Below are positions 9,918-17,932 of a DNA stretch of 64,000 bases, piece after piece. Below the pieces are notes generated by a model that saw nothing but the letters and a program-made list of their open reading frames with translations, was not told the DNA's origin and searched no databases. Made by a program: the position numbers and the translations under genes. This DNA is from an uncultured Flavobacteriales bacterium (lineage in GTDB: Bacteria; Bacteroidota; Bacteroidia; Flavobacteriales_D; CAJJDF01), in the NCBI GenBank assembly GCA_937129365.1, contig CAKZNB010000049.1:62001-126000 (forward strand). Direction: 5' to 3'. The first letter of the stretch is position 1; each line of letters opens with the position of its first letter.

Positions 9918-10508
9918 ATGGAAAAGGAATTAATGCAATTTTTAGAGTTTATTCAAGATTTTGTTCCCTTAACTTTTCAGGATGTTGAACATGTGATGCC
10001 GCACATTCAGTTGTTGGAATTTGATAGAAAAGAGGTGATATTAGGAACTGACGAAAAATGTAAAGGTGTTTATTACATCATTGAGGGGCTTTTCAGAATT
10101 TATACCATAAAAGATGGAAACGAAATAAACGTAGCTTTTATGAGTGAAGATGAATTCTTTACTGATTATGAAAGTTTGGTTACTGGCGAAAATTGTAAAT
10201 GTTGTATCGAAACCATAGAAAAAACAAGAATGTTGCTTCTGCCTTATGATAAGTTGCTAGAGGGTTATGATAAATCCCACATGCTAGAAAGATTGGGTAG
10301 ACTAATGGTAGAAAGAGCTATTGTAAATATGATATCCTTAAATAATTCAGCTTCTAATGTTAAAGCAGAACAAAAATATGCTGAGTTTGAAGAAAACAAT
10401 AGGGAGTTAACAAATAGAATTCCTTTAAAACATCTAGCAAGTTTTTTTGGAATAGCACCAGAATCTTTAAGTAGATTAAGAAAATATAGAGTAGAAAACA
10501 TTTCTTAA
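9918..10508 (+). CDS. Crp/Fnr family transcriptional regulator
   Basis: A 196-residue protein with an N-terminal cyclic-nucleotide-binding-type beta roll (about residues 20-120, including GVYYIIEGLFRIYT) and a C-terminal helix-turn-helix (IPLKHLASFFGIAPESLSRLR, about 167-187). The phosphate-binding cassette of true cAMP receptors is not evident, so the ligand is unknown. A cysteine cluster (ENCKCC, about 94-99) sits in the middle of the sensor domain and could bind metal or sense redox state, which is inference. It lies 59 bases before a TonB-dependent receptor gene on the same strand and may regulate it. Confidence 0.87.
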   Translation: MEKELMQFLEFIQDFVPLTFQDVEHVMPHIQLLEFDRKEVILGTDEKCKGVYYIIEGLFRIYTIKDGNEINVAFMSEDEFFTDYESLVTGENCKCCIETIEKTRMLLLPYDKLLEGYDKSHMLERLGRLMVERAIVNMISLNNSASNVKAEQKYAEFEENNRELTNRIPLKHLASFFGIAPESLSRLRKYRVENIS

Positions 10509-10540
10509 CATTTATCAATCTTAGTTTAATTCTTGTGTTT

Positions 10541-10548
10541 TAGCTTTG
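10541..10548 (+). promoter_or_regulatory. TAnnTTTG -7 element before the TonB-dependent receptor
   Basis: TAGCTTTG fits the Bacteroidota sigma-ABfr -7 consensus and lies 20 bases before the receptor ATG. It suggests that the receptor has its own promoter apart from the Crp/Fnr gene. No clear -33 TTG is seen at ideal spacing. Confidence 0.55.
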
Positions 10549-10567
10549 TACTATCAAAACTAAAACC

Positions 10568-12913
10568 ATGAACTATTTTTTCTCATTTATTTTAGCAATT
10601 TTTGCTTTTACAAGTTACTCTCAAGAATTAACTTCTGTAATCAAAGGAACTATTACCGATAAAGTTTCGCAAGCAACCTTAATAGGTGTAAATGTAATTC
10701 TAGTAGGAAGCGACCCTATATTAGGAACAACTACAGATGTAAATGGAGAGTTTCGATTAGAGAATGTTCCTACAGGTAGGCACACTATCAGAATTAGTTA
10801 TTTAGGTTATGAAACAAGAGAGATTCCAAACTTACTTGTGTTATCGGCTAAAGAATTGAATGTAAACATTACACTATCAGAAAAATTTGAAGAATTGGGT
10901 GAATTTGTGGTGAGAGGAGAAGCAGATAAAAGGGAAACGATTAATAAGATGAATACGGTGAGTTCAAGAACTATTTCAATTGATGAAGCCACTCGTTTTT
11001 CAGGATCTCTTCAAGATCCAGCTCGTATGACTCAAAATTATGCCGGTGTTAGTGGTTCTTCTGATGATAGAAATGACATTATAATCAGAGGGAATTCCCC
11101 AACAGGAGTTCTGTGGCGATTAGAGGGTGTTGATATTCCTAGCCCTAATCATTTTTCAACTATTGGGACTACGGGTGGTCCAATCAGTATGTTGAATGTA
11201 AACAATTTAAAGAATTCAGAATTTATGACCAGTGCTTGGTCTTCTGAATATGGCAATGCACTTTCAGGTGTTTTTGATTTACAATTAAGAGAGGGAAATA
11301 ACGATAGTTATGAGCATCTTTTTCAGGTAGGAGTTAATGGATTTGAGTTAGGCTCTGAAGGTCCTTTCAAAAAAGGAGGAAGAGCCTCTTACATGTTTAA
11401 TTATCGTTATTCTACTCTTGGTGTATTTCAATTAATAGGAGTAGATTTAGGAACGGGGAGTTCTATACCAGAATATCAAGATTTAACTTTTAAATTGAAT
11501 TTTCCTACACAAAAGGCGGGTACATTTTCCGTTTTTGGGATAGGAGGGGTAAGTTTTATAGATTTTGAATTGGACACCTCAAACACTAATTTATTTGCAG
11601 ACGAAAATCAAGAGTCAAAATTTAGAAGTCAGACGGGAGTAATAGGTATAACTCATAAATATTTTTTCAATAGTACCATGTTTTCAAAACTATCTGTGGT
11701 GGCAACAGGCACCAGAACTGCAGGAAATGTTGACTCTACAGGATACGGTAGAAGTAAGGTTACAAAACTTTCAGTTTTTGATAGAACTTTGTCTAATTAT
11801 GCTTTACATTTTAAATTAAATAAAAAAATAAACGTACGAAATAGCTGGAATGCTGGAGTTATAACTAGGTTGAATATACTTGATTTTAAAGACAGTAATA
11901 AAAGACAAAATCAATTTGTAGAGACCTTGAGATTTGAGGGAGAATCATCATTAAGCCAGGCTTATTTTACTTGGAAGCATAATTTTACCGAAAAATTTAC
12001 AGGAAGTTTTGGAGTCCAAAGCCAATATTTTAACCTATCAAACTCAGTAAGTGTTGAACCAAGACTTGGACTAAAATACGAGATTAATCAAAAAAATAAA
12101 GTGACTTATGGTTTTGGATTGCATAGCCAAACTCAGCCTATTTCTGTATATTTTGTAAAAGATAGGTTTAATCAAAACAACCCAACTCCCAATAAAAGCT
12201 TAGATTTTTCGAGAAGTATTCATAATGTAGTAGGCTATGAAAGAAACATTGGAGCCAATACTAGAATAAAAGTAGAAACCTATTTTCAATACATTTATAA
12301 TGTGCCAGTAGATACTGCAAGTAATTCTTTTTCAATGCTTAACGAAGGAGCAGATTTTACATTACCAAATAAAACAGGACTTGTAAACGAAGGAACAGGA
12401 GTGAATTATGGATTTGAAATTACTTTTGAAAAATTCCTTTCAAAAGGATACTATTACTTGGTAACAGCCTCAGTATTTGAATCAAAATATAAGGGAAGTG
12501 ATGGAATTGAGAGAAACACAGCATTTAACAATCAATATGTATTAAATGCTCTGGCAGGTAAAGAGTTTGAGCTAAGTAAAAATTTCACTTTAACTCTTGA
12601 TGCTAGAGTAACTTATGCAGGTGGAAAACCCTTCACGCCAGTTGATATTGCGGCATCTAATTCTCAATTTAGGGAAGTTAGAGATATAAATGTAGCTTTC
12701 TCTCAGAGGTATCAAGAGTATTTTAGGCTCGATTTTAAAATTGGTCTGAGATACAATCAAAAAAATGTATCTCATGAGTTTATGTTTGATGTTCAGAACA
12801 TTACGAATCAAAAGAATATTTTTATTCAAGGTTATCAGGCTTCTTCTGGAGAGATAAAAACAAATTACCAACGAGGATTTTTCCCAGTGGCTTTGTATAA
12901 ATTGTATTTCTAA
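10568..12913 (+). CDS. TonB-dependent receptor with carboxypeptidase-like N-terminal domain
   Basis: A 781-residue outer-membrane receptor. It has a signal peptide (residues 1-18), a CarboxypepD_reg-like beta sandwich (about 22-110, IKGTITDKVSQATLIGVNV), a plug domain (about 120-235, with the DDRNDIIIRGNSPTGVLWRLEG segment) and a C-terminal beta barrel. It ends in an aromatic residue (KLYF), as expected for BAM substrates. No SusD-like gene follows, so it is not a standard polysaccharide locus. Iron-complex, vitamin or peptide uptake are all possible. The Crp/Fnr gene just upstream may control it. Confidence 0.88.
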   Translation: MNYFFSFILAIFAFTSYSQELTSVIKGTITDKVSQATLIGVNVILVGSDPILGTTTDVNGEFRLENVPTGRHTIRISYLGYETREIPNLLVLSAKELNVNITLSEKFEELGEFVVRGEADKRETINKMNTVSSRTISIDEATRFSGSLQDPARMTQNYAGVSGSSDDRNDIIIRGNSPTGVLWRLEGVDIPSPNHFSTIGTTGGPISMLNVNNLKNSEFMTSAWSSEYGNALSGVFDLQLREGNNDSYEHLFQVGVNGFELGSEGPFKKGGRASYMFNYRYSTLGVFQLIGVDLGTGSSIPEYQDLTFKLNFPTQKAGTFSVFGIGGVSFIDFELDTSNTNLFADENQESKFRSQTGVIGITHKYFFNSTMFSKLSVVATGTRTAGNVDSTGYGRSKVTKLSVFDRTLSNYALHFKLNKKINVRNSWNAGVITRLNILDFKDSNKRQNQFVETLRFEGESSLSQAYFTWKHNFTEKFTGSFGVQSQYFNLSNSVSVEPRLGLKYEINQKNKVTYGFGLHSQTQPISVYFVKDRFNQNNPTPNKSLDFSRSIHNVVGYERNIGANTRIKVETYFQYIYNVPVDTASNSFSMLNEGADFTLPNKTGLVNEGTGVNYGFEITFEKFLSKGYYYLVTASVFESKYKGSDGIERNTAFNNQYVLNALAGKEFELSKNFTLTLDARVTYAGGKPFTPVDIAASNSQFREVRDINVAFSQRYQEYFRLDFKIGLRYNQKNVSHEFMFDVQNITNQKNIFIQGYQASSGEIKTNYQRGFFPVALYKLYF

Positions 12914-12966
12914 GGAGTAATTGTTTGTTTAACCTCTTTTATGAAAAATAATTACCGATATAATTT

Positions 12967-12974
12967 TATCTTTG
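12967..12974 (+). promoter_or_regulatory. TAnnTTTG -7 element overlapping the ORF-track start of the flippase-like gene
   Basis: TATCTTTG matches the Bacteroidota -7 consensus and overlaps the TTG at 12972. If it is used, transcription would begin near 12980. The real start would then be downstream of 12972, for example the TTG at 12990. Confidence 0.45.
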
Positions 12975-13970
12975 GTAAAATTTAAGGAGTTGAAAAAAAG
13001 CATAATTAAAATTTTAAAAATCATTATTCCTCTTGGAATAGGAGTGTACCTGACTTGGTATTTTTATTCTGGACTAACCCAAGAAGAAAAAGATGACATT
13101 CCCGTAGCATTTGCAAATGCTAATTATCTATGGGTTTTTCTTTCATTAGTAATAGCATGGTTAAGTCATTTTAGCAGAGCTTACAGATGGAAATTTATGA
13201 TGGAACCACTTGGTTACAAGCCCAAGATAAGTAGTTTGTATCATTCAGTAATGATTGGATATGTAATTAACTTTACCGTTCCTAGATCGGGAGAAATTGC
13301 CAGAGCTGGTTTCTTTTCAAAAAAAGAAGGAGTTCCTTTTGATAAAACATTTGGAACCATTGTAGCCGAGAGGGTAATAGACCTTGTAATGCTTGGTTTA
13401 ATTACTATTCTCACTTATTTTTTAGTGGGTCAAGACTCTATTAACGAAATGATGAAAGGAAATGGAGATTCCTCTGGTGGTTCATCTTGGATATTATATG
13501 CAATTCTTGCAGTAGGAGTAACTGGAATACTTTTGTTGGTTATTTTTAAAAAATTAAGGACATTAATTTTTGATAAAGTGAAAGGAGTTTTTGATGGGAT
13601 TAAAACTGTTTTTCAATTAAAAAAGAGAGGTTTTTTTATTCTTCACACTTTAATAATATGGTTTTGTTACATTGCAATGTTCTGGGTGTTTGGACTAAGC
13701 TTTGAAAGTATAGGCATGTTGGATGCACCCACTTTATTTTCGTGTTTCTTTGTAGGTTCTGCTGCAATTGCAGTCACTCCAGGAGGAATTGGGTTGTTTC
13801 CGTTATTTGTTGCAGCAGCTCTTAAATTTGGAGAGTATCCAGATTCTTCAAGTTTTGCAATTATGCTGTGGGTAGTACAAACAGTTTTTTTAGTAGTTTT
13901 TGGATTGTATTCAATATTTGCAATTAATGTAAAATTTGATGCCTCCGAAGTAGAAGAACAACTGAACTAA
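12972..13970 (+). CDS. Lysylphosphatidylglycerol synthase TM-region / flippase-like membrane protein
   Basis: A 332-residue inner-membrane protein with about eight membrane helices. It carries the hallmark loop of the LPG-synthase TM-region (UPF0104/AglD/YbhN) family, PRSGEIARAGFF, followed by a VAERVIDL segment, around residues 103-138. Relatives move lipids or lipid-linked glycans across the membrane or lack a known role. The aminoacyl-phosphatidylglycerol synthase catalytic domain is absent, so only transport is likely. radA starts one base after its stop, so the two genes are coupled. The start is uncertain: the ORF begins at TTG inside a promoter-like element, and TTG at 12990 is an alternative. 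Confidence 0.82.
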   Translation: MVKFKELKKSIIKILKIIIPLGIGVYLTWYFYSGLTQEEKDDIPVAFANANYLWVFLSLVIAWLSHFSRAYRWKFMMEPLGYKPKISSLYHSVMIGYVINFTVPRSGEIARAGFFSKKEGVPFDKTFGTIVAERVIDLVMLGLITILTYFLVGQDSINEMMKGNGDSSGGSSWILYAILAVGVTGILLLVIFKKLRTLIFDKVKGVFDGIKTVFQLKKRGFFILHTLIIWFCYIAMFWVFGLSFESIGMLDAPTLFSCFFVGSAAIAVTPGGIGLFPLFVAAALKFGEYPDSSSFAIMLWVVQTVFLVVFGLYSIFAINVKFDASEVEEQLN

Positions 13971-13971
13971 C

Positions 13972-15342
13972 ATGGCTAAAATCAAGAAAACATATTTCTG
14001 TCAAAACTGTGGAGCTCAATCAGCTCAATGGGTTGGAAAATGTCCTTCTTGTAGTGAATGGAATACATTTGTAGAAGAAGTAGTTTCTAAAAACGAAAAG
14101 AAATTATTTTCTACTGGTCCTACATCCAAAAGAATTTCAAAACCTGTTGCAATAGGAGAGGTTTCGGACGAAAAACACAACCGTATTATTTTTAATGACA
14201 ATGAACTCAATAGAGTTCTTGGAGGTGGATTGGTGCATGGTTCATTAGTATTATTTGGCGGAGAACCAGGAATTGGTAAATCTACCCTGATGCTGCAAAT
14301 GGCACTGCAACATTCTAAAGCTCGTGTACTCTATGTTTCGGGTGAGGAGAGTATGAAGCAAGTAAAAATGAGAGCCGATAGAATAGGGCAGACCTCCGAG
14401 AATTGTTTCTTACTTAACGAAACTAAACTTCAGCATATTTTTTCGCATATCGAAGAATTGCAACCTCATATTTTGATTGTTGATTCTATCCAAACACTCC
14501 ATTCTGATTATTTAGATTCTTCTCCAGGCAGTATTTCTCAAATAAGAGAATGTACGGGGGACTTAATGAAATTTGCCAAAGAAACCCAGACTTCGGTATT
14601 TATAATTGGGCATATTACCAAAGACGGAAGCATTGCTGGGCCTAAAGTATTGGAACACATGGTGGATACAGTGTTGCAATTTGAAGGAGATAGAAACCAC
14701 ATTTACAGATTATTAAGAACCACAAAAAATCGTTTTGGTTCTACCAACGAGTTAGGGATTTACGAAATGCAAACAGGTGGTTTAATTCCTGTAGAAAACC
14801 CAACAGATGTATTGCTAAACAATACAGAAGAAGCATTAAGTGGAGTTGCTATAGCATCAACTATGGAAGGAATGCGACCCATGTTGGTTGAGGTACAAGC
14901 CCTAGTAAGCACAGCTGCTTACGGAAATCCACAGAGAACAACCACAGGTTTCGATACCAAAAGGTTGAACATGTTATTGGCTGTATTAGAAAAAAGATGT
15001 GGATTTAAACTTGGAGCCAAAGATGTATTTCTGAATATCACAGGTGGAATAAAAGTACACGATCCTGCAATTGATTTGGCAGTTGTTTCTGCGGTATTAT
15101 CTTCTAATGTAGATATGCCAGTAAGTAAGGATATAGCATTGTCTGCTGAAGTTGGATTAACAGGCGAAATTCGCCCAGTATCGCACATTGACCAACGTAT
15201 TACCGAAGCACAAAAACTAGGTTTTGAGAAAATGATAATCTCCAAATACAACAAAGGTGTTAAACAAAAAGATTTTGATATTGAGCTAGTTCAAGTAGGA
15301 AAAATCGAAGAAGTGTTTAGACATTTGTTTGGGAAGGATTAA
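13972..15342 (+). CDS. radA: DNA repair protein RadA
   Basis: A 456-residue protein with the three expected parts. There is an N-terminal four-cysteine zinc finger (CQNCG and CPSC, residues 10-27), a RecA-like ATPase with Walker A GGEPGIGKST (96-105) and the diagnostic KNRFG motif (about 251-255), and a C-terminal Lon-like P domain. RadA is a hexameric helicase that extends D-loops in recombination and processes branched intermediates. It follows the flippase-like gene with a 1-base gap. No frameshift or missing motif is seen. Confidence 0.96.
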   Translation: MAKIKKTYFCQNCGAQSAQWVGKCPSCSEWNTFVEEVVSKNEKKLFSTGPTSKRISKPVAIGEVSDEKHNRIIFNDNELNRVLGGGLVHGSLVLFGGEPGIGKSTLMLQMALQHSKARVLYVSGEESMKQVKMRADRIGQTSENCFLLNETKLQHIFSHIEELQPHILIVDSIQTLHSDYLDSSPGSISQIRECTGDLMKFAKETQTSVFIIGHITKDGSIAGPKVLEHMVDTVLQFEGDRNHIYRLLRTTKNRFGSTNELGIYEMQTGGLIPVENPTDVLLNNTEEALSGVAIASTMEGMRPMLVEVQALVSTAAYGNPQRTTTGFDTKRLNMLLAVLEKRCGFKLGAKDVFLNITGGIKVHDPAIDLAVVSAVLSSNVDMPVSKDIALSAEVGLTGEIRPVSHIDQRITEAQKLGFEKMIISKYNKGVKQKDFDIELVQVGKIEEVFRHLFGKD

Positions 15343-15410
15343 TTATTAATCAACTACAGGTTGTTGTCATTCCCTTGAAAAAGTAAATCTTAAAACTAGA
15401 ATCATTTACA

Positions 15411-16256
15411 TTACATTTGAACCCTAGTCAATTCCCCAAAATCCAATCTTTTTCCGGTAGTAGTTCTCATTGATAATCGAGAAACTTCCACTTTGTTAGT
15501 AGGAAAAATTGAACTAGCTATTCGTTTTATTTCTTTTGTATCTAATTTTGGTGAATAGGTGTTGATTATTACAAAACCACCTGGTTCCAATAGTTCTTTA
15601 GCAGCTTTTAGTAAATCTGTAAATTTATCTTCCAGCTTCCATCTTTCTTTTTTTACTCCAATCCCAAATGCTGGAGGATCCATAACCACAGCTCGGTATT
15701 TGTTTCCTCTTTTGGCTTCTCGCTGTGCAAATTTAAGTGCATCTTCAAGTACCCATTTTATTCCATCTACTCCTGAAGATTCCATGTTTTCTTTCCCCCA
15801 ACTAATTACATTTTTCACACTATCACAGTGAAAAACCTCTGCATGGTTCAGTTTCGCAACCACCGAAGCTGCCCCTGTGTAACCAAACAAATTCAAGAGT
15901 TTGTGGTCCTTTTGAACTTTGTTTTGAATAAAATCCCAGTTAGTTTGTTGCTCAGGAAATAGCCCAACATGTTTAAACTTGGTAAGTTTAATATTAAAAA
16001 TAGCTTTTCCGTATTTTATTTGCCATTCAGGTTCAGCATCTTGGTTCCTCTGAATCCACTCACCCGAGGTAGAAGTATTTTCAATAAACTCAAAATCTAC
16101 TTTTTCTCTCCATTCTTCCTCTTTCAATACCCTTGGAAAGTAGGCGTTTCTATCAGGACGAATGGTAAAAGTATTTCCCCATCGTTCTAGTTTTTTGCCA
16201 TTCCCGGCATCTACAAGTTCATAGTCCTTCCAGCTTTCTGAGTATATTGTGTGCAT
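15411..16256 (-). CDS. Class I SAM-dependent methyltransferase (RlmI/RlmK-like)
   Basis: A 281-residue protein with a Rossmann methyltransferase fold. Motif I lies at LLNLFGYTGAASVVAKL (about residues 120-136), an acidic ribose-binding residue follows in VFHCDSVKNV, and motif IV is MDPPAFGIG (about 191-199). DPPAF points to the S-adenosylmethionine-dependent family PF10672, which includes 23S rRNA m5C/m2G methyltransferases such as RlmI. The N-terminal PUA domain of RlmI is replaced by a shorter segment of about 100 residues. The exact nucleotide target is unknown. It has its own promoter, divergent from the two-gene cassette. Confidence 0.85.
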   Translation of the reverse strand: MHTIYSESWKDYELVDAGNGKKLERWGNTFTIRPDRNAYFPRVLKEEEWREKVDFEFIENTSTSGEWIQRNQDAEPEWQIKYGKAIFNIKLTKFKHVGLFPEQQTNWDFIQNKVQKDHKLLNLFGYTGAASVVAKLNHAEVFHCDSVKNVISWGKENMESSGVDGIKWVLEDALKFAQREAKRGNKYRAVVMDPPAFGIGVKKERWKLEDKFTDLLKAAKELLEPGGFVIINTYSPKLDTKEIKRIASSIFPTNKVEVSRLSMRTTTGKRLDFGELTRVQM

Positions 16257-16273
16257 GTTGTTTTATTGTTTAT

Positions 16274-16282
16274 GCAAAGGTA
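16274..16282 (-). promoter_or_regulatory. TAnnTTTGC -7 element of the methyltransferase gene
   Basis: Read on the minus strand this is TACCTTTGC, a full match to the Bacteroidota -7 consensus, 17 bases before the ATG. The transcript leader would be only about 10 nt. It forms a divergent pair with the plus-strand element at 16306. Confidence 0.6.
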
Positions 16283-16305
16283 TGTTTAAAAACAATTTTT
16301 TTGTG

Positions 16306-16314
16306 TACATTTGC
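16306..16314 (+). promoter_or_regulatory. TAnnTTTGC -7 element of the unknown two-gene cassette
   Basis: TACATTTGC is a full match to the -7 consensus, about 56 bases before the ATG of the PLD-like gene. The leader would be roughly 45-50 nt and very AT-rich. It gives the cassette its own promoter. Confidence 0.6.
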
Positions 16315-16370
16315 ATTACCAAAAGTATAATTAAAATAAAATATTATTTCATTTTATTACGTTATAAATT

Positions 16371-16958
16371 ATGAATAAAATTTCAAAATCCGAAACAGAT
16401 AAATTAAAGCTTTATGCTTCAAACTTAGATAATTTAGCTAAACATATGAGTACTGATGTGTTTTCAAATAAAGATCATCAACATGCTGCAATTGCAATAT
16501 CTAAGATTTTGAAATACTCAAAAAAATCATTTGTATTATTTGATGATGATTTGAAAGGAGATATTGTTAATAATAACGCTATCGTTTCTTTTCAAGAGTC
16601 TTTAGTTGAATTCATAAGTAGAGGGGGGAATGTTAAAGTAGTGATAAGTGATAGAGACGATAAAGTTGATAATGCTCAATTAAGATTTTTTTTAGAAGTT
16701 TTGGTGGATATATTCCCAAATCAAATGGAGTTGAAAATTGCTTCAAAAGCTTTTAAAGAGTCTATGAAGAAAATTTTTTCAGAAAAAATTAATTTTGCAA
16801 TAGGTGACAATAATAAGTACCGCTTAGAAAAATTTGGTGAAAGTACTTCAGAAGAAAAAACTCGGGAAGCTAGTGTATCTTTCAATAGTGAGAAATATGT
16901 GTCAAAAATATTGACAATTTTTAAAAGTAATTATAATAGTTGTTATAATTATTTCTAA
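16371..16958 (+). CDS. Unknown protein with a PLD-like, apparently non-catalytic fold
   Basis: I do not recognise a named family. The 195-residue protein is soluble, lysine-rich and lacks a signal peptide. Its pattern resembles one half of a phospholipase D-like domain: a helix-strand unit AISKILKYSKKSFVLFDDDL (about residues 42-61), a second unit with LVEFISRGGNVKVVISD (about 81-97), then INFAIGDNNKYRLEK followed by a segment near the C-terminus resembling the PLD-family tail. No HxK(x4)D catalytic motif is present, so it may sense or bind rather than cut. The membrane-protein gene follows after 15 bases. Together they form an AT-rich pair between housekeeping genes. PLD-like is inference. 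Confidence 0.6.
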   Translation: MNKISKSETDKLKLYASNLDNLAKHMSTDVFSNKDHQHAAIAISKILKYSKKSFVLFDDDLKGDIVNNNAIVSFQESLVEFISRGGNVKVVISDRDDKVDNAQLRFFLEVLVDIFPNQMELKIASKAFKESMKKIFSEKINFAIGDNNKYRLEKFGESTSEEKTREASVSFNSEKYVSKILTIFKSNYNSCYNYF

Positions 16959-16973
16959 TTAAGATAGCTTTTT

Positions 16974-17921
16974 ATGACACTAAGTAATTTTAATTCATAT
17001 TTTGAAATTCTTGTTGGTCTTAATTTAGGTTATGCCGTTTTTGATTATTTTAGGAAAGAGTTAGCATCTAGAATATTTAGAATTCCACGATTTACTGAAA
17101 GGCTCATAAACTTAAAAAGTAGATTAGACACACAATTAACAGAGATAGAGGAAGATTCTGAGTTGTTTACTCATTTAAATAAAATAAAATATAATGTTGA
17201 TATTAAAACTGAGATACTTGATATTGCTGAAGAAAAAGAGAGGAACTTTTTTGAAGTTTTAAAGCCAATATCTTTCTTATTAGCATTACTAAGTATTTCA
17301 TATTTAATTATAGCAGGATTTCAAGATGAAAAAAGTTTAGCTTTGCAGCCATACTATTCAGATTATTTTTTGAATTTAACCTGTTATTCTTCAATATTTT
17401 CATTTGCAATATTTTATAGTACTTTTTCAGATAGAATTGTTGAGTATAAACTTAAATTAACGCCATTACAAATTATATTAACATTTGTTATCTTTTCTTC
17501 TATCTCTTGTTCTCTAATTAATAGTTTTATTTCTCAAAGCTTATTCTTTAAGACTATAAATTTTATATTTATACCATCTATTTTATTTTCAATATTTATA
17601 TTATTCAATCTCTCTAATATCGAAAAGTACAAAAAAAGAAAAGTTTTAGAAACCTTAAGTTGCTTTTTAAAACTATGTTATGCAAACTTTAAGCCTACAA
17701 TAGGTTATTTAATAATAATTTTGATAGGTTTGATACCAATATTTCTATATTTATATTATCCCAATTTAAACTTTATTAATTACCTGATAACTTTAGTTAC
17801 TCCATTATTGTTATTCGTTTTCATAGCAATTAGAGTTTATTTTCATGCTAGAAAGTTTACTTCTATGTATAAGAAATTGTCTGTAGAGCAAACTATTATA
17901 TTGGACAATGTATTGGATTAA
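16974..17921 (+). CDS. Unknown six-TM membrane protein, partner of the PLD-like gene
   Basis: A 315-residue protein of no recognised family. The N-terminus has one weakly hydrophobic stretch, then a charged, probably coiled region (about residues 30-90, rich in E/K/L). About six membrane helices follow: near 97-117, 128-145, 156-180, 187-208, 236-260 and 262-287. It ends in a short cytosolic tail. Codon use is extremely AT-rich (many TTA, ATA and AAA codons), more so than the flanking radA or CCA genes, which hints at transfer. It is translated 15 bases after the PLD-like gene and converges on the CCA-transferase gene with 11 bases between stops. Ion conduction or membrane perturbation is speculation. 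Confidence 0.65.
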   Translation: MTLSNFNSYFEILVGLNLGYAVFDYFRKELASRIFRIPRFTERLINLKSRLDTQLTEIEEDSELFTHLNKIKYNVDIKTEILDIAEEKERNFFEVLKPISFLLALLSISYLIIAGFQDEKSLALQPYYSDYFLNLTCYSSIFSFAIFYSTFSDRIVEYKLKLTPLQIILTFVIFSSISCSLINSFISQSLFFKTINFIFIPSILFSIFILFNLSNIEKYKKRKVLETLSCFLKLCYANFKPTIGYLIIILIGLIPIFLYLYYPNLNFINYLITLVTPLLLFVFIAIRVYFHARKFTSMYKKLSVEQTIILDNVLD

Positions 17922-17932
17922 CAATTAATTAT

